64,000 nucleotides of DNA from Stenotrophomonas koreensis (GCF_001431525.1 NZ_LDJH01000006.1:186001-250000); one strand, 5' to 3'; positions 54,301 to 62,062 are shown, counted from the stretch's first letter. The notes: generated by a model not told the origin, from the sequence alone. Translations and numbers: made by a program.

Positions 54301-56619
54301 CTGCAGGCCCTGCTGCCGCTGCAGCAGGGAGCCGGGGTGTTGATCCATCCGCCGTCCATCCGCGCCCTGGCCGTGCAGTTCTGGGCCAGCCAGGCCGGGG
54401 CTGCCGAGGTGGCCGACTGGGCGCAACGCAAGGCCGGGGCCGATGTGCTGCAGCGCCTGTTTGCCGATGACAGTGCCCAGCGTCTGCTCGAACAGGAGAT
54501 CAGTGCGTGCATCGAGGCCCATGGGCACAGCGCCGGGCTGGCATGGCAACCGCAGCAGTGCGCACAGGCAGCGGCGTACCTGGCCGAAGAGCTGGCTGCC
54601 GGCCAGCCGGTGTTTGCTTTCAGTTGCCAGGCACGCAGCCTGCTGGAACAGCTGCGCAGCCAGTTGCAGGCCGCCGGCGAACATCCACGCTTTGAACAGC
54701 TGCTGGCTGCCGCCAGCAGCGAGTCGGCGCGTTGGACCTTGGTTGCCCAATGGCTGGCCGCGTTGTGCCGGCAACCCCAGCTACAGGCCCTTGAACGCCA
54801 TGTCGAGGAGGCGGCCGCACTGCTGCTGCATGGTCCGGCGCTGCATCACCGGATCAGCGAGGCCGGCCTGTCGCTGACCGTCAGCGGCTTGCTCGGTGAA
54901 CACCCGCGCATCGTCGACGGCAACCTGGACGTGGCCCTGGATGATTTCCTGGCGCGCATGCAGCAGCATTTGCAGCAGTTCCAGCCCGGCTTTGCCGCCT
55001 ACCAGCAGGTGCGCAACCGGATCATCCAGCGCGAGCGCGAACAGCTGCGGCTGGAGGAATTCAAGCCGCGCCCGTTGTCTTCGTTTGTCCGCAACAGGCT
55101 GATCAACGAGGTCTACCTCGGCCTGATCGGCGACAACCTGGCCAAGCAGATGGGCACCCTGGGCCAGGGCAAGCGCAGTGACCTGATGGGCCTGCTGATG
55201 CTGATCAGCCCGCCCGGCTACGGCAAGACCACGCTGATGGAGTACGTGGCCAGCCGCCTGGGCCTGGTTTTCATGAAGATCAACGGCCCCTCGCTTGGCC
55301 ACCAGGTCACCTCGCTGGACCCGGCCCAGGCGCCCGATGCCACCGCGCGCCAGGAACTGGAAAAGATCAACCTGGCATTGGAAATGGGCAGCAACACCAT
55401 GCTGTATGTCGATGACATCCAGCACACCCATCCGGAATTCCTGCAGAAGTTCATCTCGCTGTGCGATGGCACCCGCCGGATCGAGGGCGTCTGGCGCGGG
55501 CGCAGCCGCACCTATGACCTGCGCGGCAAGAAGTTCTGCGTGGTGATGGCCGGCAACCCGTACACCGAGTCCGGCGAGGTGTTCAAGATCCCGGACATGC
55601 TGGCCAACCGTGCCGACATCTACAACCTCGGCGATGTGCTGGGCGGGATGGAAGAGGCGTTCAAACTCAGCTACATCGAAAACAGCCTGACCTCCAACCC
55701 GGTGCTGGCACCGCTGGCCACCCGCGACATGGCCGACCTGTACCGGCTGGTGGACATGGCCCAGGGCAGGGAAGTCTCCAGCAACGACCTCGGCCATGGT
55801 TACAGCCAGGCCGAGATCAACGAGATCGTCGCCACCCTGCAGCGCCTGCTGCAGGTGCGCGAGGTGGTTTACCGGGTCAACCTGCAGTACATCGCCAGTG
55901 CCGCCCAGGATGACCGTTACCGGACCGAGCCGGCCTTCCGCCTGCAGGGCAGCTACCGCAACATGAACAAGCTGGCCGAAAAGGTCTCGCCGGTGATGAA
56001 CGCGCAGGAGCTGGAGCAACTGCTGGATGACCATTACCAGGGCGAGTCGCAGCTGCTGACCACCGGCGCGGAGGAGAACCTGCTCAAGCTGGCCGAGCTG
56101 CGTGGCCGGCTGGAGCCAGCGCAGCAGGCACGCTGGGAGCAGATCAAGCGTGATTTCCTGCGCAACAAGGCCATCGGTGGCGACGATGCCGATGTCGGTG
56201 GGCGGATCGTGGCGCAACTGGCCGATATTGCCGCCGGCCTGCAGCACCGCACCGAGCCAGCGACGGCAACGGCAACACCCGCAGCGGCCGCGCCGCCCTG
56301 GGATGAATTGCTGCAGGCACTGCAGGCGCTGTCGCCACCGTCGCCCGGTACGCAGCCGCCGGGCAGTGCGGTCAGCGTCGAGCAGCTGTCGCCGTTGCTG
56401 CAGGCCCTGCGCGAGAACCAGCTGCAGCAGCTGCAGGCCAGCCGTGCACTGACCGAACTGGCCAGCCGCCTGGGCCAGCATCGTGGTGACGCCGCGCCTG
56501 CGCCGGCAGCGACGGCGGCCCCGCGGCCGCGCAATTCCGCCACCCGTCGCATCGACACCGCCCTGAACCAACATTTTTATGGCGAGCTGCCGCCGGAACC
56601 GGGCGGGGCGCTGGAATGA
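51325..56619 (+). CDS. Giant MoxR-like AAA+ ATPase of the flotillin/TelA operon
   Basis: A 1764-residue soluble protein of a family often labelled DNA repair ATPase, a name I see no support for. Residues about 50-430 are beta-rich with recurring aromatic strands, suggesting a propeller. About 470-860 are helical and coiled-coil (Gln/Ala/Leu-rich); about 860-940 are again beta-rich. The AAA+ core has Walker A SPPGYGKTTL (Lys1301), Walker B MLYVDDIQH (Asp1363-Asp1364, where most AAA+ have Asp-Glu), sensor-1 VVMAGNPYTESGEVF (about 1411) and an arginine in MLANRADIYNLGD. A Pro/Ala linker leads to a conserved-looking tip near 1745. The stop overlaps the next ATG. Probably a remodelling ATPase working with flotillin and TelA. 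Confidence 0.85.
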   Translation: MSEIQDQVASGDTVDQAVALGGAYEVLRRRLGEQGQQLQAAAEALNQQRLAEFGDSRMAVLGRFRIRSENNAVGRDVVQVGNDCLLFGYNVYIGLKSQTRVEDVFSLYRLVQGADGYDVTPVDPAGSFLGQPEFVRDFTDLYAYYKHARLLQLIVRDGRLLAAFQIGERSTDVRVFRWSLAPDGRLEYLDSRGERDIVLPPPFDFEWTRAGREMMVNGRHPHLNILDTLFVETLGGDLTIKVENNTDTGQGIYSEPVEDATQSLDDAQIEFAQLGTLILLRVLPYRETQWRGLIYNRLTGQVLRNDAIVQACVQLPEDHGVIFPGGCYLQSGEYRQFEAGLEGMQFKRCIRSPNGEDVLYIFYDREQGRSALLVYNTIARSLQNPVIGHGYALLADGRLVLFHAEGDAPTRIHPMQVWQTPFYSDEHAASRPASNTFLGAIGNAELVRGISNLLSVARSIASPEVSLPRYQRLVAQARSLFDSHHWLDSPHCGDMSKLLHAISSTGEAVLDEFEKVQSIAAQSAQGMAQAGHDHRALMARLQPENWQQVDEFVQALTAIGQQRGQLLATRELRYIDTAAIDAMLAALQQAGEQVGAATGRFLASDSALQPFNQRLQQLDAAAQAADSAREIAEQLAQMQAMAADLDMLGELMASLHIDDASLHTRVVESISALYARLNQARARAEQRRRSAGSAENIARFSAQFALLEQAMASALVQATDPERADEQLSRLLVQLEELEGRFGEHEQFLADIVDKRQELLEAFDSHKQSLLDQRQRKARAVLEAADRLLEGLPRRAERFEHAEALHAFFAGDPLVLKLHELSERLRQYHDNVKADDIQARLKAIADQAVRALRDRSELYEAGGNVIKLGPRHRFSVNSQALDLTLVPHGQQLAVHLTGTDYLQVIQDPELEQGRAYWQLSLDSESPVLYRGEYLAGSIWLAARAGSDGLDMPRLQQAAADPAQLQQLVRDFAAPRYRQGYERGIHDHDAQRILQALLPLQQGAGVLIHPPSIRALAVQFWASQAGAAEVADWAQRKAGADVLQRLFADDSAQRLLEQEISACIEAHGHSAGLAWQPQQCAQAAAYLAEELAAGQPVFAFSCQARSLLEQLRSQLQAAGEHPRFEQLLAAASSESARWTLVAQWLAALCRQPQLQALERHVEEAAALLLHGPALHHRISEAGLSLTVSGLLGEHPRIVDGNLDVALDDFLARMQQHLQQFQPGFAAYQQVRNRIIQREREQLRLEEFKPRPLSSFVRNRLINEVYLGLIGDNLAKQMGTLGQGKRSDLMGLLMLISPPGYGKTTLMEYVASRLGLVFMKINGPSLGHQVTSLDPAQAPDATARQELEKINLALEMGSNTMLYVDDIQHTHPEFLQKFISLCDGTRRIEGVWRGRSRTYDLRGKKFCVVMAGNPYTESGEVFKIPDMLANRADIYNLGDVLGGMEEAFKLSYIENSLTSNPVLAPLATRDMADLYRLVDMAQGREVSSNDLGHGYSQAEINEIVATLQRLLQVREVVYRVNLQYIASAAQDDRYRTEPAFRLQGSYRNMNKLAEKVSPVMNAQELEQLLDDHYQGESQLLTTGAEENLLKLAELRGRLEPAQQARWEQIKRDFLRNKAIGGDDADVGGRIVAQLADIAAGLQHRTEPATATATPAAAAPPWDELLQALQALSPPSPGTQPPGSAVSVEQLSPLLQALRENQLQQLQASRALTELASRLGQHRGDAAPAPAATAAPRPRNSATRRIDTALNQHFYGELPPEPGGALE

Positions 56620-57353
56620 CCCGGGAGTGTGCCGCGCCCCCGGCCAGTGGCTGGCCGCCGGTCGATCCGCAGGCGCCGGCCTCGGTGATGGCGGCGGCCG
56701 GCTATGCGCAGCCCTGGTTGTCGCGGCTGCTGGCGCTGCCGGCGGTGCCGGCCACCTCGGCAGCGGCACTGGCGCTGGTGGTCGAGCTGGAGCATCTGCA
56801 GCTGGCCCTGCTGGCCGACGATGCCCGTGCCCACCAGCGCCGGGTGGGCTGGTGGGGGCGACTGCTCGGCCGTGATGTGCAGGCGCAGGCGCAGGCGCAG
56901 CAACTGGCTGCCGGCATCGCTGCTGTCATCAGCCGTGCCGACGCCCATGCGCGCCTGCTGGCGACGGACATCCTCGACCAGCAGCAGTGGGCTGACACCC
57001 TGGCCCAGGCCGGGCCGGCACTGGAGGGCTGGCTGCAGGCGGCTGGCCAGTTCGAACAGGCTGCAGCGCTGGAACCAGCCATTGTCCAGGCGCTGCAGGC
57101 GCGGCGGTTGCACCTGCAGCGGATGGCGTTGATCGCCACCCAGTGGCAACAGCAGTGGTTGCAGCTGGTTGCCGCCGGGCAGCAGCTGCTGCAGCGCTAT
57201 GCCGCGCTGCGCGATGTGCTGTTGCCGGCATGGCGTCAGCAGGCCGCGCTGCGTGCGCTGGACCCGGAATTGCATGACAAGATCATGGCCGAGCTGGCGC
57301 AGATGCGCCGCCGGCTGTCAGTGGCGGCCGAGCCGCCGTCCTCATCCTCGTGA
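56616..57353 (+). CDS. Helical protein, probable diverged TelA paralogue
   Basis: A 245-residue all-helical protein with no signal peptide or membrane helix, rich in Ala, Gln and Leu. ATG 56616 overlaps the ATPase stop (ATGA). The stretch LLQRYAALRDVLLPAWRQQ (about residues 203-221) lines up with TelA's LIEKFNAVRDITIPSWKRQ, sharing the A-x-R-D...P-x-W...Q frame. WWGRLLGRD (about 79-87) sits where TelA has its IGGLIDRMR turn. I infer a shortened, fast-evolving TelA-like subunit. It is otherwise unrecognised. Its position between ATPase and TelA suggests it bridges them or forms a hetero-oligomer with TelA. Confidence 0.65.
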   Translation: MTRECAAPPASGWPPVDPQAPASVMAAAGYAQPWLSRLLALPAVPATSAAALALVVELEHLQLALLADDARAHQRRVGWWGRLLGRDVQAQAQAQQLAAGIAAVISRADAHARLLATDILDQQQWADTLAQAGPALEGWLQAAGQFEQAAALEPAIVQALQARRLHLQRMALIATQWQQQWLQLVAAGQQLLQRYAALRDVLLPAWRQQAALRALDPELHDKIMAELAQMRRRLSVAAEPPSSSS

Positions 57354-57375
57354 CCGCCCCAAGGGAGTTGACCCC

Positions 57376-58467
57376 GTGACCCAAGACCGCCTTCCCGCTG
57401 CTGCCGCCGATACCCTGGATCCTGCGCTGTTGACCCAGCTGGGCCTGGAAAGCGGCGACCTGGTACAGATCCAGCAGCTTGCCCAGGGCCTGGCCGATGC
57501 CGGTCCCGGTGGCCTGCACGTGTTTGGCAGTGAAGTGGCTGGGAAGAGTGCCGCGTTTTCCGCCCAGCTGCTGGATCAGGTGCGCAACCGCGACCTGGAA
57601 GCCTCCGGCGAGAAGCTCGGCGAGGTGGTGCGCATCGCGCGCACGCTCAAGCTTGATGCGGTGGGCCAGCGTTCGCGGCTGCCGGTGATCGGTGGCCTGA
57701 TCGACCGCATGCGCGCCAGTCGTGGTGAATTGATGCAGAAATTCAGCGACAGCAATGCCCAGATCGAGCAGCTGATGGCCGATGTCGGCGTGCAGCAGGC
57801 GGCACAGTCGCAGCGGGTGCAGGAGTTTGACCGCATGCACGCGATGGTGCGCCAGGAGCGGCACGCGCTGGGCCTGCATGTGGCCGCCGGCAAGCTGCAG
57901 CTGGCCCGCATGGAGGCCGAACTGGCCCAGCTCGCCGGCCAGGAGGATCCGCTGTCGCGCACGCGCCGCAACGAGCTGGACCATGCCGTGCGCCTGCTCG
58001 ACAAGCGCATCGGCGACCTGCTGGTGATGCAGCACGCGGCCGAGCAGTCATTGCCGATGATCCGCATGATCCAGGCCAATGCGATCCAGCTGATCGAGAA
58101 GTTCAACGCGGTACGCGACATCACCATCCCCTCATGGAAGCGCCAGTTCGCCATCCAGCTCTCGCTGCAGGAGCAGAAAAACGCGGTGGCACTGTCCAAT
58201 GCGATCGACGATGCCAGCAATGAGCTGATGCGCCGCAATGCCGACCTGATGCGTCAGACCTCGGTGGATACAGCGCGTGCCAACCAGCGCGCGGTGATCG
58301 ATCTGGCCACGCTGCGGCATGCCCATGAGCAAATGATCGCCACGGTGGAGGAGGTGCGCAGCATCCATCGCGAAGGCATGGCCCAGCGCCAGCAGGCCGA
58401 GCAGGATCTGCTGCGGATGCGTGAGGATATGCAGCAGCGCCTGGCGCAGATCACCCGCCAGGGCTGA
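57376..58467 (+). CDS. telA: TelA family (toxic anion resistance) protein
   Basis: A 363-residue soluble helical protein. GTG 57376 has AAGGGAG 8 bases upstream. The TelA core is clear: LPVIGGLIDRMRASRG, KFNAVRDITIPSWKRQFAI, SLQEQKNAVALSNAIDDASN and RQTSVDTARANQRAVIDLAT. TelA/KlaA proteins were named for tellurite resistance and occur with Ter genes or in phage- and toxin-resistance loci; the molecular role is not settled. No TerC/TerD-type genes are near, so this copy belongs to the flotillin-ATPase form of TelA operon. It is the last gene and ends 6 bases before the convergent LysR gene. Confidence 0.92.
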   Translation: MTQDRLPAAAADTLDPALLTQLGLESGDLVQIQQLAQGLADAGPGGLHVFGSEVAGKSAAFSAQLLDQVRNRDLEASGEKLGEVVRIARTLKLDAVGQRSRLPVIGGLIDRMRASRGELMQKFSDSNAQIEQLMADVGVQQAAQSQRVQEFDRMHAMVRQERHALGLHVAAGKLQLARMEAELAQLAGQEDPLSRTRRNELDHAVRLLDKRIGDLLVMQHAAEQSLPMIRMIQANAIQLIEKFNAVRDITIPSWKRQFAIQLSLQEQKNAVALSNAIDDASNELMRRNADLMRQTSVDTARANQRAVIDLATLRHAHEQMIATVEEVRSIHREGMAQRQQAEQDLLRMREDMQQRLAQITRQG

Positions 58468-58473
58468 ACGGGC

Positions 58474-59361
58474 TCAGCGGGCGAGCTGGCGCCGCAGCCA
58501 GGCAATCAGCCGGTCCAGGCGCGGGTCGCCATGGTTGTGGCGCGTGCACAGTGCCCATTGCCCGCCGGTGGCGGCAAAACCCCAGGGCGCGAGCAGGCGC
58601 CCGCTGGCCACATCGTCGGCCACCAGTGGTTCGGGTGCGATTGCGACCCCCAGCCCGGCCACGGCTGCTTCCAGCAGGTAATACAGGTGGGCAAAGCCGG
58701 CGCCGAGCTGCATCTGTGTGCTGGCCAGCTGCTGGCTGGCCAGCCAGCTCGGCCAGGCCTGCGGGCGCGAGGTGGTATGCAGCACCGGTTGGGCCAGTAC
58801 CGCCGACGGCGCAGCCAGGCGCAGCGTTGCGGCGCCTGGCAGCTGCGGGCTGAAGACCGGGCCGATGCGCTCCTCTGCCAGTGCATGCGCCTGCCAGTTG
58901 GCAGGCCACGGTGGCTGGCCGAGCAGCAGTGCCGCGTCCAGTCCCTCCAGGGCCGGGGCGAGGTCGCCCTCCAGTACCGCCAGATGCACGCGCAGCTCCG
59001 GCAGGTCGCTGGCCAGCCGGCCCAGCCGCGGGATCATCCAGCGCGCCAGCACGCTGCCGGAGCAGCCCAGCACCAGCGGGCCATCGTCAGGTCGCCGCTG
59101 CAGGGCCTGCCAGCTCTGGCGCAGCTGGTTGAACGCGGTGGTGGCGGCCTGCTGCAGCTGTTGCCCGGCCGGCGTCGGGCTGAGCCGGCGCCCGGTTTTT
59201 TCCAGCAGGGGCTGGCCCAGTGCCTGCTCCAGTACCTGCAACTGGCGGCTGACCGCGCCATGGGTGACATGCAGTTCGGCGGCGGCGGCGCTCACGCTGC
59301 CCAGGCGGACCGTGGCTTCGAAGGCGCGTAATGCAGTCAGAGGCGGCAAAGGTTGCGTCAT
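58474..59361 (-). CDS. LysR-family regulator, probable TrpI-type activator of trpBA
   Basis: A 295-residue LysR-type regulator. The N-terminal helix-turn-helix is LTALRAFEATVRLGSVSAAAAELHVTHGAVSRQL (quoted regions in part: SAAAAELHVTHGAVSRQL). The effector domain ends in AAVAGLGVAIAPEPLV and WALCTRHNHGDPRLDRL, the style of the GcvA/TrpI subgroup. It is divergent from trpB across 102 bases, the classical arrangement of trpI in Pseudomonas, where TrpI activates trpBA with indoleglycerol phosphate. A 15-base palindrome next to its start codon is a candidate site. Identity as TrpI is by context. Confidence 0.85.
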   Translation of the reverse strand: MTQPLPPLTALRAFEATVRLGSVSAAAAELHVTHGAVSRQLQVLEQALGQPLLEKTGRRLSPTPAGQQLQQAATTAFNQLRQSWQALQRRPDDGPLVLGCSGSVLARWMIPRLGRLASDLPELRVHLAVLEGDLAPALEGLDAALLLGQPPWPANWQAHALAEERIGPVFSPQLPGAATLRLAAPSAVLAQPVLHTTSRPQAWPSWLASQQLASTQMQLGAGFAHLYYLLEAAVAGLGVAIAPEPLVADDVASGRLLAPWGFAATGGQWALCTRHNHGDPRLDRLIAWLRRQLAR

Positions 59362-59364
59362 TGT

Positions 59365-59379
59365 GTGAGTTTAACTCAC
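59365..59379. promoter_or_regulatory. Palindromic LysR-type operator
   Basis: GTGAGTTTAACTCAC is a perfect palindrome around one central base, 3 bases upstream of the regulator's start codon. This fits an autoregulatory recognition site. Confidence 0.6.
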
Positions 59380-59399
59380 GGGTCAAGCATAAAAGTCGC

Positions 59400-59429
59400 T
59401 TGTCCATGCGGGCTCAGGATCGCTAATGT
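59400..59429 (+). promoter_or_regulatory. Probable trpB promoter
   Basis: TTGTCC and TAATGT are separated by 18 bases, 35 bases before trpB. The match is weak, as expected for an activated promoter. Confidence 0.4.
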
Positions 59430-59435
59430 GAGCCC
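59410..59435. promoter_or_regulatory. Inverted repeat overlapping the trpB promoter
   Basis: GGGCTCA (59410-59416) and TGAGCCC (59429-59435) are exact reverse complements 12 bases apart and cover the -10 region. Its inner TGAG/CTCA shares the arm of the palindrome at 59365, so it may be a second, weaker site for the same regulator. Confidence 0.45.
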
Positions 59436-59463
59436 ATTGAAACAATCACGTTGCAGGTGACAC

Positions 59464-60681
59464 ATGGCCGCTGGGCATATTGCAGATTTCCATACCTATC
59501 CCGATGCCAACGGTCATTTCGGCCCGTACGGCGGCAGCTTCGTCGCCGAGACCCTGATCGGGCCGCTGCAGGAGCTGGCCGCCGCCTATGACGCGGCGCG
59601 GGTGGACCCCGGTTTCCAGCAGGCCTATGACAAGGACCTGGCCCACTACGTCGGCCGGCCGAGCCCGATCTATCACGCGCAGCGGCTCAGCCGCGAGGTC
59701 GGTGGTGCGCAGATCCTGCTCAAGCGCGAGGACCTGAACCACACCGGCGCGCACAAGATCAACAACACCATCGGCCAGGCGCTGCTGGCCGCGCGGATGG
59801 GGAAGAAGCGGATCATCGCCGAGACCGGTGCCGGCCAGCACGGCGTGGCCTCGGCCACCGTGGCCGCCCGTCTGGGCCTGGAGTGCGTGGTCTACATGGG
59901 CGCCACCGACATCGAGCGCCAGAAGATCAACGTTTACCGGATGAAGCTGCTCGGCGCCACCGTGGTGCCGGTGACCAGCGGTTCGGCCACGCTCAAGGAC
60001 GCACTCAACGAGGCGATGCGCGACTGGGTCACCAACATCGCCGACACCTTCTACATCATCGGTACCGTCGCCGGCCCGGACCCGTATCCGCGGATGGTGC
60101 GTGACTTCAATGCGATTGTCGGGCGTGAGGCGCGCGAGCAGATGCTGGCCGAGTACGGCCGCCTGCCCGATGCGATCACCGCCTGCGTCGGTGGCGGCTC
60201 CAACGCCATCGGCCTGTTCCATGCCTTCCTCAACGACCCGGGCGTGGCCATTTATGGTGCCGAGGCTGCCGGTGACGGCATCCACACCGGCCGCCATGCC
60301 GCCTCGATCAGTGCCGGCCGCCCGGGCGTGCTGCACGGCAACCGCACCTATGTATTGTGCGATGACGATGGCCAGATCACCGAGACCCACTCGATCTCCG
60401 CCGGCCTGGACTACCCGGGAGTCGGCCCCGAGCATGCCTTCCTGGCCGACAGCGGCCGCGCCACGTACGTCGGCATCACCGATACCGAGGCGATGGAGGC
60501 CTTCCACCGCCTGACCCGGGTCGAGGGCATCCTGCCGGCGCTGGAGTCCAGCCATGCGGTGGCCCAGGCGATCAAGCTCGCCCGCGAGCTGTCGCCGGAC
60601 AAGCTCGTGCTGTGCAACCTGTCCGGCCGTGGCGACAAGGACGTGCATACCATTGCTGCGCGGGAAGGGGTTCAGGTCTGA
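59464..60681 (+). CDS. trpB: Tryptophan synthase beta chain
   Basis: A 405-residue PLP enzyme. An AGGTGA site lies 5 bases upstream of ATG 59464. The PLP lysine is Lys98 in [17 protein letters not shown]; the phosphate loop is [12 protein letters not shown]. The N-terminus [19 protein letters not shown] and the C-terminal [14 protein letters not shown] are standard TrpB1. It joins indole and serine to make tryptophan. The stop overlaps the start of a small exported protein gene that separates it from trpA. Confidence 0.97.
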   Translation: MAAGHIADFHTYPDANGHFGPYGGSFVAETLIGPLQELAAAYDAARVDPGFQQAYDKDLAHYVGRPSPIYHAQRLSREVGGAQILLKREDLNHTGAHKINNTIGQALLAARMGKKRIIAETGAGQHGVASATVAARLGLECVVYMGATDIERQKINVYRMKLLGATVVPVTSGSATLKDALNEAMRDWVTNIADTFYIIGTVAGPDPYPRMVRDFNAIVGREAREQMLAEYGRLPDAITACVGGGSNAIGLFHAFLNDPGVAIYGAEAAGDGIHTGRHAASISAGRPGVLHGNRTYVLCDDDGQITETHSISAGLDYPGVGPEHAFLADSGRATYVGITDTEAMEAFHRLTRVEGILPALESSHAVAQAIKLARELSPDKLVLCNLSGRGDKDVHTIAAREGVQV

Positions 60682-61184
60682 TGCCAGCCGCACTTGCGTC
60701 CCTGTTGCTGGCCCTGGGCGGGGTTGCCGCGCCAGCCCAAACCTTCGATTGCGTGGCCGGGCTGTGCATCGGCCAGCCGTTCGACCTGGCCGCGGCCAGG
60801 GATGACTGGCAGGTGGAGGACTGGCCCGATCCGGACCAATGCACCCAGGTGTCCGGTGGCCACCTGCCTGCTGGCGTCGGCATGATGCTGCAGGATGGAC
60901 GCATCGCGCGCTTCGAGATCGGCCTGTCCGACCCTGGCGATGCCGCACCCGAAGCACCGTTCGGCCTGCGTCGCGGCATGTCGCTGACCGAAGCGGGGAT
61001 ACGACTGCCCGACGAAGGGGTTGAGGTGGACATGCACAAGTATTCCTGGCCGCCCGGTCTTTACCTCGACTGGCTCGATGCCGCGCACGACCGCGCGCTG
61101 CGCGTCGAACTGCCGGGTGCGGAGGTCGAGGTGATCCTCTGGGGCCGCGTCGAGGCGGTCCAGCTCAGCGAGGGCTGCGTGTGA
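60681..61184 (+). CDS. Small exported protein of unknown function between trpB and trpA
   Basis: A 167-residue protein. ATG 60681 overlaps the trpB stop by one base (TGATG). A short signal peptide (ASLLLALGGVAAPAQT) ends near residue 20. The mature chain is acidic, with Cys pairs in FDCVAGLCIGQPFDL and a later Cys near DPDQC, plus one at the C-terminus, allowing two disulfides in the periplasm. Two sub-regions look alike (CIGQPFDLAAARDDW and FGLRRGMSLTEAGIRL), each a short loop then helix. I recognise no family. A link to tryptophan synthesis is not expected for an exported protein, so it is probably a passenger in the operon. Confidence 0.8.
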   Translation: MPAALASLLLALGGVAAPAQTFDCVAGLCIGQPFDLAAARDDWQVEDWPDPDQCTQVSGGHLPAGVGMMLQDGRIARFEIGLSDPGDAAPEAPFGLRRGMSLTEAGIRLPDEGVEVDMHKYSWPPGLYLDWLDAAHDRALRVELPGAEVEVILWGRVEAVQLSEGCV

Positions 61185-61227
61185 CCGCCTGCCTGCCTGT
61201 CTTGCCCTTTCTCCGGATAGATTCCCC

Positions 61228-62025
61228 ATGAGCCGCATTGATGCCTGTTTCGCCCGCCTGAAGGCCTCCGGCCGCAAGGCCCTGATTCCCTTCATCACCG
61301 CCGGTGATCCATCGCTGGAGGCCACGGTGCCGGTGATGCACGCACTGGTCGCCGCCGGCGCCGACGTGATCGAGCTCGGCGTGCCGTTTTCCGACCCGAT
61401 GGCCGATGGCCCGACCATCCAGCGCGCCTCCGAGCGCGCGCTGGCCCGTGGTGCCGGCATGCGCTTCGTGCTGGAAGCGGTGGCGCAGTTCCGGCAGACC
61501 GATGCCACCACCCCGGTGGTGCTGATGGGCTACCTCAACCCGGTGGAGATCCGTGGTGCCGAAGGCTTTGCCGCCGCCGCGGCCGAAGCCGGGGTCGATG
61601 GTGTGCTGCTGGTGGACCTGCCGCCGGAAGAAGCCGATGAGCTGCGCGCGGCGTTTGCCGCCCGCCAGCTGGCGCTGGTGCTGCTGGCGTCGCCGACCAC
61701 CCCGCAGGCACGCATCCAGCGCCTGTGCCGGGATGCGGCCGGGTATCTGTACTACGTCAGTTTCAATGGCGTGACCGGCGCCAACCAGCTGCTGGATATC
61801 GGTGCGGCCAGTGGGCGCCTGCGGCAACTGCGGCAGGCCTCGCCGGTGCCGGTGGTGGCCGGTTTCGGCATCAACGATGCCGCCAGCGCGGCGGCGATGG
61901 CCGTTGACGCTGACGGCGTGGTGGTGGGCAGTGCGTTGGTGGCTGCGCTGGCAACCGCGGCCGACCCGGCTGCGGCGGCTGGTGCGTTCCTGGCGCCGCT
62001 GCGCAAGGCGCTGGACGCCCTGTGA
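61228..62025 (+). CDS. trpA: Tryptophan synthase alpha chain
   Basis: A 265-residue TIM-barrel enzyme starting MSRIDACFARLKASGRKAL. The catalytic Glu and Asp lie in VIELGVPFSDPMADGPTIQ. MGYLNPVEIRGAEGF, LLASPTTPQARIQRL and YYVSFNGVTGAN are conserved. It releases indole from indoleglycerol phosphate and passes it through a tunnel to TrpB. It follows the exported-protein gene by 43 bases. Confidence 0.97.
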   Translation: MSRIDACFARLKASGRKALIPFITAGDPSLEATVPVMHALVAAGADVIELGVPFSDPMADGPTIQRASERALARGAGMRFVLEAVAQFRQTDATTPVVLMGYLNPVEIRGAEGFAAAAAEAGVDGVLLVDLPPEEADELRAAFAARQLALVLLASPTTPQARIQRLCRDAAGYLYYVSFNGVTGANQLLDIGAASGRLRQLRQASPVPVVAGFGINDAASAAAMAVDADGVVVGSALVAALATAADPAAAAGAFLAPLRKALDAL

Positions 62026-62034
62026 CCCCTGGCG

Positions 62035-62062
62035 CGCCCTGCCGGTCATGGCTGGCAGGGCG
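62035..62062 (+). terminator. Weak hairpin after trpA
   Basis: CGCCCTGCC and GGCAGGGCG (9 bp) flank a 10-base loop just after the trpA stop. There is no T-run, so any termination is likely partial. The remaining 137 bases before accD show no other clear signal. Confidence 0.35.

Noticed and set aside
51328-54774. 1148-codon open frame antisense to the giant ATPase gene
   Set aside because: Composition is typical of a mirrored GC-rich gene (Gln/His/Gly/Leu), with no signal, domain or ribosome site.
51325-56619. DNA repair function for the giant ATPase
   Set aside because: No nuclease, helicase or DNA-binding motif is visible, and the operon partners are membrane and TelA proteins.
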